Shown piece by piece: positions 16,730-26,386 of a stretch of 64,000 nt of DNA (position 1 is the first letter of the stretch; each line of letters opens with the position of its first letter). This stretch comes from Bryobacteraceae bacterium (GTDB lineage Bacteria; Acidobacteriota; Terriglobia; Bryobacterales; Bryobacteraceae). Under the pieces are notes generated by a model, which was not told where the DNA came from, searched no databases, and saw only the letters and a program-made list of their open reading frames with translations. The translations under genes and the position numbers were made by a program. The stretch is from contig JAWKHH010000003.1 of NCBI GenBank assembly GCA_041394945.1, positions 868,001-932,000 on the forward strand, written 5' to 3'.

Positions 16730-18047
16730 AGCCGCGCCGTTTTGTGGGATGGGCGTCTGTTTCCAGTGCTGCGACGCCGAACGCGTACGCACGTGCTTGC
16801 CGCGCGCAGCCGACGCCCCCACCGCCAATCAGGAAACGGACGTACTGATCGTAGGCGCGGGCCCAGCCGGAATCGCCGCCGCCCACGCCGCCGCCGGGCG
16901 TGGATTCCCTACGCTCATGGTCGACGAGAACGCCGGGCCCGGCGGCCAGATCTGGCGCGGTGAAAAGCGCAGGCTGCCGGACACAGCGCGCCTGCTCACG
17001 CTCACCACGATTGCCGGCTTCCCCACCGCGAACGCGCTCCTCGCCGAACGCGCCGGCCATCCATTCCTCATCCACTACAGGCGCCTGATCCTCGCCACCG
17101 GCGCGCGAGAGCGCTGGCTCCCGTTCCCGGGCTGGACTCTTCCCCACGTCACCGGCGCGGGCGGCTTGCAAGCGCTCGTTAAAGGTGGCCTCGACATCGC
17201 CGGCCAACGCGTCATCGTCGCCGGTACCGGACCGCTCCTGCTCGCCGTGGCATCCTACCTGCGCACGCGAGGAGCCGCCATCGCCGCGATCGTGGAACAA
17301 GCCCCCGCCGCCCGCGTCAACCGGTTCGCGGCCACCCTGGCTCTATCTCCGGCCAGGCTCGCCCAGGCTGCGCTGTTGCGCGCGCGCCTCCTCGGAGTCC
17401 CCTACCTCACCGGTGCCTGGATCGAAGAAACGAACCAAAGCCAGACCACGATTGACCATCGCGGCCGCAAGCTCCGCATCCCTGCCGATCGCGTCGCAAC
17501 CGGCTTCGGACTCGTCCCGAACGTCGAATTGGCACGCCTGCTCGGCTGCGCCGTCGAAGCCAACGCGGTCGCCGTCGATTCGAACCAGCGCACCTCGGTC
17601 GCCAACGTCTGGTGCGCGGGAGAAGCCGCCGGCATCGGCGGTGTCGACGCCGCCGCGATCGAAGGCCGCATCGCAGGGTTCGCCGCCGCCGGTCACCTCG
17701 AAGCCGTCCGCGAACTCCATCCCCACCGCGACCGTGCCCACCGCTTCGCCCGCCGCCTCGAAGAAACCTTCCGCCTGCGCCAGGAACTACTGGCGGTTCC
17801 CACGCCCGAAACCGTCGTCTGCCGCTGTGAGAACGTGCCGCTCGGCCGCATCCGCGAACACGATTCCTGGCGCGAGGCGAAGCTCATGACGCGATGCGGC
17901 ATGGGGCCGTGCCAGGGTCGCGTGTGCGGTCCCGCCGTGGAAGCGCTGCTCGGCTGGCGCGATGCCTCCGCGCGGCCGCCCGTGCTGCCCGTCAGCGTTG
18001 CGGCGCTCGCCGCCAATACCAATACAACGGAAGACCCAGCGCGATAA
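16722..18047 (+). CDS. D-hydroxyproline dehydrogenase FAD/BFD subunit with truncated [2Fe-2S] domain at N-terminus
   Basis: This 441-aa protein begins with a short piece of the HcnA-like ferredoxin module (FCGMGVCFQCC, RTCLP), carrying the clustered Cys residues only. The beta-grasp N-terminal half seen in stand-alone HcnA-like subunits is missing. From residue about 41 it is an HcnB-like FAD/NAD oxidoreductase (VLIVGAGPAGIAAAHAA, RLILATGARERWLPFPGW). The C-terminus is a BFD-type iron-sulfur motif (CRCENVPLG, then CGMGPCQGRVCG). It works with the preceding DAO subunit. The 3' end overlaps the convergent permease gene by 56 bp. Confidence 0.78.
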   Translation: MPEAAPFCGMGVCFQCCDAERVRTCLPRAADAPTANQETDVLIVGAGPAGIAAAHAAAGRGFPTLMVDENAGPGGQIWRGEKRRLPDTARLLTLTTIAGFPTANALLAERAGHPFLIHYRRLILATGARERWLPFPGWTLPHVTGAGGLQALVKGGLDIAGQRVIVAGTGPLLLAVASYLRTRGAAIAAIVEQAPAARVNRFAATLALSPARLAQAALLRARLLGVPYLTGAWIEETNQSQTTIDHRGRKLRIPADRVATGFGLVPNVELARLLGCAVEANAVAVDSNQRTSVANVWCAGEAAGIGGVDAAAIEGRIAGFAAAGHLEAVRELHPHRDRAHRFARRLEETFRLRQELLAVPTPETVVCRCENVPLGRIREHDSWREAKLMTRCGMGPCQGRVCGPAVEALLGWRDASARPPVLPVSVAALAANTNTTEDPAR

Positions 18048-19383
18048 CCACCAGCCCGAAGCCCGAATTGCGTGGGTCGCCCACGGCGATAAACACCAGG
18101 AAAAACGCCGCCACGGCAAGGTACAATCCCGGCACCCACGGATAGCCGGTCACGCGGTACGGCCGCGTCAGGTCCGGCCGCGTCCGCCGCAGCACAAAAA
18201 GCCCAGCCACCGTCAACGCGGCAAACAGCAGCGACGCGAACGAAGTGAACGTCAGCAAATCGCTATAGAGCTGAGCGCCCCGTTCACCCAGGCTCCCGAA
18301 CAGCACCAGCGCGATCGACCACAACGCCTGCTGCCGCAGTGAACGCACCGGTACGCGCCGCTCGGCGTGCAGCTCGCCCGCGCCCCGGAAGAACAGCCCG
18401 TCGCGAGCCATCGCGTAGTAGAGCCGCGGGCCGGAAAGCACCAGCCCGTTCACGCAGCCGGCCGTCGAAAGCAGAATCGCGAATGAGATCAGCCCTAGCC
18501 CCGCCGCCCCGAACAGCACCTCCGCCGTGCGCGCCGCGATCCGCTGGTCCGGCGCCGTCGCCGCCTCGCCGATCGGAATCACGTACAGATACACCAGGCT
18601 CGCCAGCGTATACAGCAGCATCACCGAACCCGTGCCCAGCACCAGCGCGCGCGGCAGCGTCCACTCCGGACGCTCCGTCTCTTCCGCGACGAACGTGACG
18701 ATGTTCCACGAATCGTAGGCGAACAGCGCCTTCGACATCGCCACCGCGAAGGCCGCTAGAAAGGCAGTGTTCACGGCTTCCGGCTCGAACGGCGCGAAGT
18801 GGCCCCAATCGCCCCGCCCGCTCAGCAGCCCGTATCCGGCCAGCACCACCAGCGCGCTCACCTTGGCGAACGTAAAAAAGTTCTGCAGCGCCGCGCCCTC
18901 GCGCAATCCCCGCGAGTTCACCGCCGTCAACGCGACGATCAGCACAATCGCCGTCACCTGCACGCTCGACAACCGGAATCCGCCCGCCGCCGCAACCGTC
19001 GACGCCTGGCTGATCCCCGGCACGAACACCCCAAGGTAATTCGCGAACGCCACCGCCACCGCCGCGATGAATCCGCTCTGGATCACCATGAACAGCGTCC
19101 ACCCGTACAGAAAGCCCCACAACGGACCGAACGCCTCGCTCAGGAACACATACTGCCCGCCGGTGCGCGGGAACGCCGCCGCCAGTTCCCCATACGACAA
19201 CGCGCCGCACAACGTAAGCAGCCCCCCGACAATCCAGATGAACACGAAGTTCCCCGTGCCCAGCCCGGACTCCACCACGATCGCCGCGATCAGCGCCGGC
19301 GCCAGGAAAATCCCGCTCCCGATCATCGACCCCACGATGATTGCCGTCGCGTCCCAGAGCCCGAGTTTCTTCTCGCCGGTCAC
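17992..19383 (-). CDS. APC-family amino acid permease
   Basis: This 463-aa integral membrane protein has about 12 helices. The family hallmark near the N-terminus is IIVGSMIGSGIFLAPA, followed by GGLLTLCGALSYGELAAAFPRTGGQY. It most resembles the basic amino acid/polyamine antiporter (APA) branch. Because it faces the hydroxyproline catabolic genes and overlaps them tail-to-tail, it is a good candidate for hydroxyproline or other amino acid uptake, but specificity cannot be read from sequence. It follows the DinB gene with a 4-bp overlap, so the two share a transcript. Confidence 0.88.
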   Translation of the reverse strand: MTGEKKLGLWDATAIIVGSMIGSGIFLAPALIAAIVVESGLGTGNFVFIWIVGGLLTLCGALSYGELAAAFPRTGGQYVFLSEAFGPLWGFLYGWTLFMVIQSGFIAAVAVAFANYLGVFVPGISQASTVAAAGGFRLSSVQVTAIVLIVALTAVNSRGLREGAALQNFFTFAKVSALVVLAGYGLLSGRGDWGHFAPFEPEAVNTAFLAAFAVAMSKALFAYDSWNIVTFVAEETERPEWTLPRALVLGTGSVMLLYTLASLVYLYVIPIGEAATAPDQRIAARTAEVLFGAAGLGLISFAILLSTAGCVNGLVLSGPRLYYAMARDGLFFRGAGELHAERRVPVRSLRQQALWSIALVLFGSLGERGAQLYSDLLTFTSFASLLFAALTVAGLFVLRRTRPDLTRPYRVTGYPWVPGLYLAVAAFFLVFIAVGDPRNSGFGLVVIALGLPLYWYWRRAPQR

Positions 19384-19886
19384 CGTTCTTCAGACTGAAT
19401 CGCCCGCAGCAGCTTCATCGTCGTGATCGCCTGCCCCAGGTGCCGCTGCGTATGTTCGGCGATGTGCACGATCAGCCCGATCACCGTGGTCGGGAGTTGC
19501 TTCCGCCCCACCTCGCGCGCGTCGCGCAGATTTTCGGACTTGATCGTGCGCACCACCGCCTCGCACCGGCCGAAATGGGCGTCGAGTTCTCCCAGCAGCT
19601 CGAATCGCGACGCGCCGGGCTCGGCCTCGTTCCGAAGCGCGTCCATCTGCCCCGTTGAGAGCTGTTCGCCGCGAAGGTACGTGGAGAGCCGGTCCGCGGC
19701 GCCGCCCATGTGCCGGATGTGGAACCCGGCCGCGGTCGTCCCGAAGGGTCTGCTCCAAAGTTGTTCCGGGCTCAGCCCGTTGCTATGCTCGCGGAGTTCC
19801 AGCCGCGCCTGCTCAAACGAATAAAATAGCGGCGCCACCAGCGCATCGATCCCTGGGAGCGGGCCACTCAGCCATGGTTCGGACAT
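19380..19886 (-). CDS. DinB family protein
   Basis: This 168-aa four-helix DinB/YfiT-like protein contains the metal-binding His positions in HIRHMGGAADRLSTYL and, near the C-terminus, VIGLIVHIAEHTQRHLGQ. Family members are often thiol-dependent (bacillithiol or mycothiol) transferases or hydrolases, but many have no known function. First gene of a two-gene unit with the permease. Start ATG 19886. Confidence 0.8.
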   Translation of the reverse strand: MSEPWLSGPLPGIDALVAPLFYSFEQARLELREHSNGLSPEQLWSRPFGTTAAGFHIRHMGGAADRLSTYLRGEQLSTGQMDALRNEAEPGASRFELLGELDAHFGRCEAVVRTIKSENLRDAREVGRKQLPTTVIGLIVHIAEHTQRHLGQAITTMKLLRAIQSEER

Positions 19887-19906
19887 GAGCTATATGATAC
19901 GCGGTT

Positions 19907-20587
19907 TCAGGGCAGCGTCAGCGTGGCCGATTCCGCGTGATCGTCGAAAATGAGCTCCACTTTCTTCACGGACTTGAGCTTGCCGCTGTACGGAAAGTAG
20001 AGATACCCGCGCACGGCCTGTTCCACCGGGCCTTCGATAAGCGCCTCGCCTCTCACCACGTCCTGCATCGGCTCCGGCCGTTCGCGCTCCACGCCGCTCC
20101 GGTCCTCGTTCTCCACCGGCCGCGGGATCGGCGCGCGATTGCGCGGATCCGTGCCGGTGGGGTCCCCGGGCAATGGCGCGCGGCGCGGCGGACCGAGCAC
20201 CACCGGGCCGATCGCTCCGCCCTGCTCAAAGCGCGGCGCCGTTCCCCATCGTGGATCGTTTACCGTGAGCGCCGCCATTCCAGGCGGTTGTGGTTCGATG
20301 ATCTTCTTGCCGTTCACCCGCAGCCGGAACTGCCCGATCGAGACGCGCAACACCGTTCGCGGCTTCGGGTAGATTGCGACATCCACCACAAGGTAGTTCT
20401 TGAGATAGTAAGTATCCCGCCGCCCGAACGCCGACGACCCGTTGTACTCGCCGCCCAGCGCGAGCTTCGACAACTCAGCGTAAGCGGGATAATCGGAGAC
20501 CTTCGCCTTGGGCGGCTCCGCGCACCACGCCATCGCCACAACGAGGCAGCCGGTCAGGAATTGCGGCCGCGCGAACGGACCGGGCAC
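19907..20587 (-). CDS. Secreted protein of unknown function
   Basis: This protein is about 226 aa from GTG 20587; a start at 20620 is possible but overlaps the upstream gene. A hydrophobic signal-like stretch (FLTGCLVVAMAWC) precedes AEPP. The body has beta-strand-rich segments (YYLKNYLVVDVAIYP, VLRVSIGQFRLRVNGKKI) and a proline-rich middle (about residues 130-170). It ends in another beta segment, VKKVELIFDDHAESATLTL. The Cys in the signal-like region may mark a lipoprotein. No family recognised. Confidence 0.6.
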   Translation of the reverse strand: MPGPFARPQFLTGCLVVAMAWCAEPPKAKVSDYPAYAELSKLALGGEYNGSSAFGRRDTYYLKNYLVVDVAIYPKPRTVLRVSIGQFRLRVNGKKIIEPQPPGMAALTVNDPRWGTAPRFEQGGAIGPVVLGPPRRAPLPGDPTGTDPRNRAPIPRPVENEDRSGVERERPEPMQDVVRGEALIEGPVEQAVRGYLYFPYSGKLKSVKKVELIFDDHAESATLTLP

Positions 20588-20591
20588 GATT

Positions 20592-20825
20592 CTAACTCTC
20601 CGGCGACGCCGAACTGCCAAGCACCTGGTTGAACAGCGCCTGCTTCTTCAGTTCCTTGCGTGTCGGGGGAGCCTGCTCGTGCCGGAAATCGTGCTCGTTA
20701 TAGCAGCTTCGGCAGCGCACCTTCGCGGCTTCGTCGTTCATCAGTGAAACCACCGCGTGATTGGTGACCCGCTTGCACTTGATGCAGTAGTCGTCGATGT
20801 CGTCGCCAAGACGGATTTCAGCCAT
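20592..20825 (-). CDS. Small zinc-ribbon protein
   Basis: This 77-aa protein has two CxxC knuckles, CIKC (14-17) and CRSC (38-41), separated by a short helix-strand. A charged C-terminal tail follows (RKELKKQALFNQVLG). The fold is a rubredoxin-like zinc ribbon that could bind nucleic acid or a protein. Start ATG 20825 is the internal Met before AEIRLGDDIDDY. It lies between the chromate transporter genes and a secreted unknown, with no functional clue. Confidence 0.7.
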   Translation of the reverse strand: MAEIRLGDDIDDYCIKCKRVTNHAVVSLMNDEAAKVRCRSCYNEHDFRHEQAPPTRKELKKQALFNQVLGSSASPES

Positions 20826-20887
20826 CGCTACTCCGAGGCTCAGGACCGGACGTCCCTGAACCTGACCTTGCATTATATCAGGGGCTC

Positions 20888-21412
20888 TCAAGGTTTGACC
20901 AACAAAAACCGCGCTACGCCAGCAGCGGCAGCCGCCGCGATCACCCACAACGTATCCACCGGAGTGAACGCCAGCGCCGCGAAACTCGCCCCCGCAACCG
21001 CCACCGGCAGCGCGCCCGTGAAGGCGTCCTGCGCGAACGGAATCGTCGTCGCCAGCACCAGCCCCGCCGCCGCCAGCGTCACCGAAGAGATCCCCCGCCG
21101 CAACGCCGGAGACCGCGCCCGCTTGCCGAACCACGCAAGCAGCGGCAGGATCAGGAACGCCGGCGTCACCATCGCCACGAACCCCACCGCCGCGCCCGGC
21201 AGCCCCGCCGCGTAGTAACCCACGCAGACCACGTACAGCCCCATCGGACCAGGCGTCATGCGCGATACCGCCACCGCCGTGTTGAGCTGCCGGTCCGTAA
21301 TCGCCTCCCATCGCACCACGAGATCGTCGCGGATGATTGGCAGCGACGACAATCCGCTGAACGACGTGAGCGTCGCCTTCAGAAGCAGAAAGTAGAGGAC
21401 GATCAGATTCAT
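20888..21412 (-). CDS. Chromate transporter, second half (short-chain CHR subunit)
   Basis: This 174-aa membrane protein carries one CHR domain: FLLLKATLTSFSGLSSLPII, RMTPGPMGLYVVCVGYYAAG, and later ATTIPFAQDAFTG. Short-chain CHR proteins act in pairs, each supplying half of the transporter. It starts at ATG 21412, overlapping the other half's stop by 4 bp, so the pair is translationally coupled. The family exports or exchanges chromate; other oxyanions are possible. Confidence 0.82.
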   Translation of the reverse strand: MNLIVLYFLLLKATLTSFSGLSSLPIIRDDLVVRWEAITDRQLNTAVAVSRMTPGPMGLYVVCVGYYAAGLPGAAVGFVAMVTPAFLILPLLAWFGKRARSPALRRGISSVTLAAAGLVLATTIPFAQDAFTGALPVAVAGASFAALAFTPVDTLWVIAAAAAAGVARFLLVKP

Positions 21413-21963
21413 TCCGAGTCCGGCGTCTTCCACGGCAGGCCAATCGCAAGCGCGATGCAAAGGATCGGTATCGGCGGCCAGGAAAGCGGCGGCGCCGCCA
21501 GCGCCATCGCGACCCCCGCCAGCACCAGGGCCCGCGCCTTCCCGCCCGGCCGGAAATGCGGACGGATGAGCAGATACGCACCCGCCGCCATCAATCCAAC
21601 CACCGCCGCGTTTACAGCGCCCATCGCCTCCCGCACCCAGGGGTTCGATTGCCCCGCCTCCACCCCCTGCGCCAGCACCAGAGCCATCGCCGTCGACGGT
21701 ACGCACGAAGCAAGCACCGCCGCCAGCGCGCCCCGCCAGCCCCGCAGCAGCCATCCCGCGCCCGCGCAAAAAGCCAGTACGTTGGTCCCCGGCGTCACTC
21801 GCGCCAGCCCGTACACCAGGCTGTATTCGTTGTGATCGAGCCACGTGAGGCGCTCCACCAGCTCGCGGCGCAACGCCAGCATCGTCGGATCGCCTCCCCC
21901 GAAGGTTAGATTGCCGACGCGCGCAAACAGTCCTGTAATACTTCGGAAATGGGGGCTTTTCAT
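21409..21963 (-). CDS. Chromate transporter, first half (short-chain CHR subunit)
   Basis: This 184-aa protein has the CHR signature GLFARVGNLTFGGGDPTMLAL and RVTPGTNVLAFCAGAGWLLRG, with about five membrane helices. The start is ATG 21963 before KSPHFRSITG; an upstream extension would cross into the divergent gene. It pairs with 20888-21412 to make a full transporter. Only about 24 bp separate it from the divergent membrane-fusion gene, so promoters must overlap coding sequence. Confidence 0.82.
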   Translation of the reverse strand: MKSPHFRSITGLFARVGNLTFGGGDPTMLALRRELVERLTWLDHNEYSLVYGLARVTPGTNVLAFCAGAGWLLRGWRGALAAVLASCVPSTAMALVLAQGVEAGQSNPWVREAMGAVNAAVVGLMAAGAYLLIRPHFRPGGKARALVLAGVAMALAAPPLSWPPIPILCIALAIGLPWKTPDSE

Positions 21964-21986
21964 CAGTGTTACTGTATCATCGGAGA

Positions 21987-23066
21987 GTGGATGAATCCCC
22001 ACAATGGCGCAGGCGCGACGCCGATGAAGCCGCTTCCCCGCCATCGCATCGCGACCGCTGGTTTCTCGTACTCGGCTCGCTCGCGATGCTCGGCCTCCTC
22101 GCCGCCGGCGGATGGTGGATGCTCTCCCGGCGGCCCCCTCCGAAGCCGCCGCCCGTCAAAGCCGCCGCGGAACCGGCGCCGGCGCCGCCGCCGCCCGCCG
22201 AGCTGACCTTTCAGGCTCCCATCCAAGGCCGCAACATCATCGCCATTTCCGCCCCGCTCGAAGGCGCCCTCGAAGCCCTCGAAGTCCAAACGGGATCGGC
22301 CGTGTTCGAAGAACAGCTTCTCGCTCGCGTCAAGAACCTCGGGCTCGAATCGATGCGCGAAGCCTCCCGCCTCGACATGGAGTCCGCGCAGGACCGCGTC
22401 AACAACCTCGACAGCGCGCTCATCGCCGCCCGCCTCGAAGCCTCCCGCACCGCCGCCGAAGCCGACCGCACTCGCGACGACTTCAACCGCGTCGATCGCC
22501 TCGCCCAGCGCCAGCGCATGCTCTTCAACGAAGGCGCCACCCCGCGCCTCACCTACGAGAAAGCCGAGAAAGATGCGGCAACCGCGCGCTCCATGGCCGA
22601 CGCCGCTTCCGAAATGGCTCGCCAGGCCGTCTCCCGCGTCGAATCCGCGCAGCACGATCTCGACACCGCCAAGAAGGTGCTCGAAGACAAAGTGGCGGAC
22701 CTCGAAGGTTCCACCGAAGCCATGCAGGCGGCCGAAATCCGCTCGCCGGTCGACGGCGTCCTCGTCGCCATCCGCGCCGAGCAGGGCGCCGAGGTCACAC
22801 CCGACATGCCGGACCTGTTCCAGATCGCCGTCAACCCTGCCGAGCTGATGGCGATCGTCGAGCCCGATCCGGAGCAGCAAACGCAGCTCGATGCGGCGCT
22901 CGCGCGCGGCGAGGTAACCGCCTCGATTCAGATTCTCGAACTCGGCTCCGCCATCGACGGGAAGCTCACCCGGTCCGAAGACGGCAAGTACCGCGTCGAA
23001 TTCAATTCGAACGAAGTCAACGTCAAGCCCGGCCTCAACGCCCTTGTGCGCATAAAGCTACGATAG
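21987..23066 (+). CDS. HlyD/RND-type membrane-fusion protein
   Basis: This protein is about 359 aa. A short basic cytoplasmic N-terminus is followed by one membrane anchor (WFLVLGSLAMLGLLAAGGWWML) and a Pro-rich linker. The biotinyl-lipoyl half (NIIAISAPLEGALEALEVQTGS), a long coiled-coil hairpin (about residues 115-230, rich in Ala, Glu and Arg) and a second lipoyl half (IRSPVDGVLVAIRAEQGAEV) come next. Start GTG 21987 is uncertain; GTG 21966 is in frame. No cognate transporter or outer-membrane factor is adjacent. It ends 6 bp before fumarase. Confidence 0.72.
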   Translation: MDESPQWRRRDADEAASPPSHRDRWFLVLGSLAMLGLLAAGGWWMLSRRPPPKPPPVKAAAEPAPAPPPPAELTFQAPIQGRNIIAISAPLEGALEALEVQTGSAVFEEQLLARVKNLGLESMREASRLDMESAQDRVNNLDSALIAARLEASRTAAEADRTRDDFNRVDRLAQRQRMLFNEGATPRLTYEKAEKDAATARSMADAASEMARQAVSRVESAQHDLDTAKKVLEDKVADLEGSTEAMQAAEIRSPVDGVLVAIRAEQGAEVTPDMPDLFQIAVNPAELMAIVEPDPEQQTQLDAALARGEVTASIQILELGSAIDGKLTRSEDGKYRVEFNSNEVNVKPGLNALVRIKLR

Positions 23067-23072
23067 AAGCAA

Positions 23073-24593
<1,521 letters not shown>

Positions 24594-24646
24594 ACCCCAG
24601 CCTCCTGGAAATGCACGCTGGGCGTTTGCTAGACTGAAAAGGTTCC

Positions 24647-24722
24647 GGCCAGGTAGCTCAGTTGGTAGAGCGCAGCCCTGAAAAGGCTGGCGTCGGCGGT
24701 TCGATTCCGTCCCTGGCCACCA
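24647..24722 (+). tRNA. tRNA-Phe (anticodon GAA), island insertion site
   Basis: A 76-nt cloverleaf: acceptor GGCCAGG/CCTGGCC, anticodon stem CAGCC/GGCTG with loop CTGAAAA (anticodon GAA), T-loop TTCGATT and encoded CCA. Its last 16 nt recur at 31402-31417, so the gene is the attachment site of the following island and remains intact after insertion. Confidence 0.97.
24707..24722 (+). repeat. Left attachment-site repeat (16 bp, tRNA-Phe 3' end)
   Basis: The bases CCGTCCCTGGCCACCA are identical to 31402-31417. This is the T-arm/acceptor/CCA end of tRNA-Phe. The similarity resumes downstream with CATCCCCGGAGAC and CTCCGGGGTTTGT on both sides. The duplicated segment is therefore longer than 16 bp, with a 27-bp insertion (including the inverted repeat) in this left copy. 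Confidence 0.85.
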
Positions 24723-24734
24723 TCAGCATTACAT

Positions 24735-24754
24735 CCTGTTCGCCACCGAACAGG
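24735..24754. repeat. Perfect inverted repeat beside left attachment site
   Basis: The sequence is CCTGTTCG-CCAC-CGAACAGG, a perfect 8-bp stem with a 4-nt loop, 12 bp past the tRNA end and inside the recombinase remnant's frame. It is absent at the right end. It could be a recombinase binding symmetry or a small terminator; no T-tract follows. Confidence 0.5.
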
Positions 24755-24761
24755 TCCACAT

Positions 24762-24802
24762 CCCCGGAGACCTCGTAGACAGGGCCCTCCGGGGTTTGTT
24801 TT
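24762..24802 (+). terminator. Terminator-like hairpin, left copy
   Basis: CCCCGGAG (24762-24769) pairs with CTCCGGGG (24787-24794) and is followed by TTTGTTTT. The same stem and T-rich tail occur 12 bp after the right attachment repeat. It would terminate tRNA-Phe transcription even after island insertion. It also lies in coding sequence of the recombinase remnant on the other strand. Confidence 0.55.
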
Positions 24803-25019
24803 GGCGTCAGCACGATTTGAGCAATGTGCTTTGCCAGCGCATTCCGCGCGGCGGCTATGTCTGAGTTCACCAATTCCCGAAGGTCCATCAGCTTAGTTGC
24901 CGCGAACTCGCGGACGCCATCCAATGAGCAGGCGAGGCCGAGGGGCTGGTTCACCGAGGCGAGCGTCTCGTCGATGCCTTTGATGTCGCGCTCAATTTGG
25001 GCGAGTTGTGCGCCGAGGA

Positions 25020-26252
25020 TCGGGCCAACGACAAGGTGCCCGGCGGATTCGTCCGCTTGATGCAGCTTTTCCGCACGACGGCGAAGCGGGCGGGCGGCGG
25101 TTCCGTCGGTCGCAGCGGAGGGCCGTCGAAACTTGCCAGCCAGCGATGCGCCATACGGGTGTCGTATTCGCCGAACAAGACCAAGGGACAATGGCGCGCG
25201 CATGGCCGCTATCTCGAACGGGATTCCGCTATTGGCGAGAACCGAGCGTTCGGCAAGGAGTCCGGGTCGCCCGGCCTTGCGGAGCGGCTGGGGGAATGGC
25301 AATCCTCGCGGGACCCGCACCTGTTCAAGCTTATCCTCTCCCCGGAGTTCGGCGAACGTCTCGACCTCCGCCAGTTCACGCGCGACTTCATGGCGCGGCT
25401 GGAAGAACGCATCGGCGCGCCCCTGGAGTGGGTGGCAGTGGTTCACAACAACACTGAGCACTCGCATGTTCATGTCGCCCTGCGTGGGCTCTCCGCCGGG
25501 CAGGAACTGCGCCTCGACAAGAATCTCATTCGGTCCGGCATGCGCGAGGAGGCCGAGCGGCTTTTGTACCCGCGCCCTCGGCTACCGCACTTCCGAAGGA
25601 TATCGTTCAAGCTCAGCGCCGAGAAGTCGGTTTCGCGCGCCCGACATCGCTCGACCGCTACATCGACAAACGGTCTTCGCGAAACCAGGATGCGCATCTG
25701 CTCTATCCGCTCTACGGCCCGCTCAACGGGCTGGGGCTCCAGCAATACGGCATCCTGATATCCGATCCGCGCCTGCCGACCGTGGCCACGCGTCTGGAGG
25801 ACATCGAGTCACTGGAAGGCCGCGTCCTGGCGCATGTGCACGATGACCTGAGCGGAAAGCCGCAGATGATCCTCGAAGGTACTGACGGGAAGGTCCACTT
25901 CATCCGACACGTTCCGGCCATGGAGCAGTTGCGCTCCGCCGGGCACATTAAGCCGAATCACTTCGTGTCGTTCAAGCGCATCGGCAGCCAATTGAGAACC
26001 GAAGATCAAGGCGACGCTGAGGCGTACCTATCATCGGATCACCTGAAGCAGACCGCCAGCCGCCTGATCCAGCGAGGCATTGTCCCCATCGAGACCGATC
26101 ACAATCACCTCCCGAGCGCGCCGCTGGACCGGCTACACCCAATATGGTTGGCTTGGGGCTTACCATCGCGCATTGAATCACCCACAGTCGCAGTCCGAAC
26201 CGATCCGCGCCGCCCCACGAGGGCGGGAAAGGCGGCGGGACGCGGGCGATAG
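25020..26252 (+). pseudogene. Frameshifted relaxase (VirD2/DUF3363-like)
   Basis: Three reading frames together spell one mobilisation relaxase. The first part, to about 25570, has RCAIRVSYSPNKTKGQW, RAHGRYLERD and the metal-binding HUH motif HSHVHVAL (25459-25482). The frame then shifts to TRALGYRTSE and shifts again near 25605 to DIVQAQRREVGFARPTSLDRYI. It continues as LLYPLYGPLNGLGLQQYGI and the DUF3363-like VLAHVHDDLSGKPQMI. Two frameshifts and no clear start make it inactive. It shows that the island descends from a mobilisable or conjugative element. The exact 5' limit is uncertain because it abuts the recombinase remnant. Confidence 0.75.
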
Positions 26253-26386
26253 AGATTGTCGAGCAGCGATCATGGGCCGGGTGATATCTTCAAATATCGA
26301 CGAGTCTGATTCTATCTGATACGAAACAATGACGAAACTCGTGACTCAGGTTCGAAACCGTCGGCATTTGTAGGGGCGTCTCCGCG

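Larger units (their letters stand above)
24658..25018 (-). pseudogene. Serine recombinase C-terminal remnant
   Basis: The minus-strand frame encodes the end of a large serine recombinase: a coiled-coil piece (LAQIERDIKGIDETLASV), then LRELVNSDIAAARNALAKHIAQIVLTP and YEVSGDVDLFGG. It reads antisense through tRNA-Phe to a stop at 24658. The catalytic resolvase domain and most of the zinc-ribbon region are absent. Upstream of about 25018 the frame is only antisense of the relaxase remnant. It is probably the leftover integrase end of the island beside its left attachment site. Confidence 0.6.

Noticed and set aside
24735..24754. Inverted repeat as a rho-independent terminator
   Set aside because: The stem is perfect but no T-tract follows. 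The CCCCGGAG hairpin 8 bp further on fits a terminator better.
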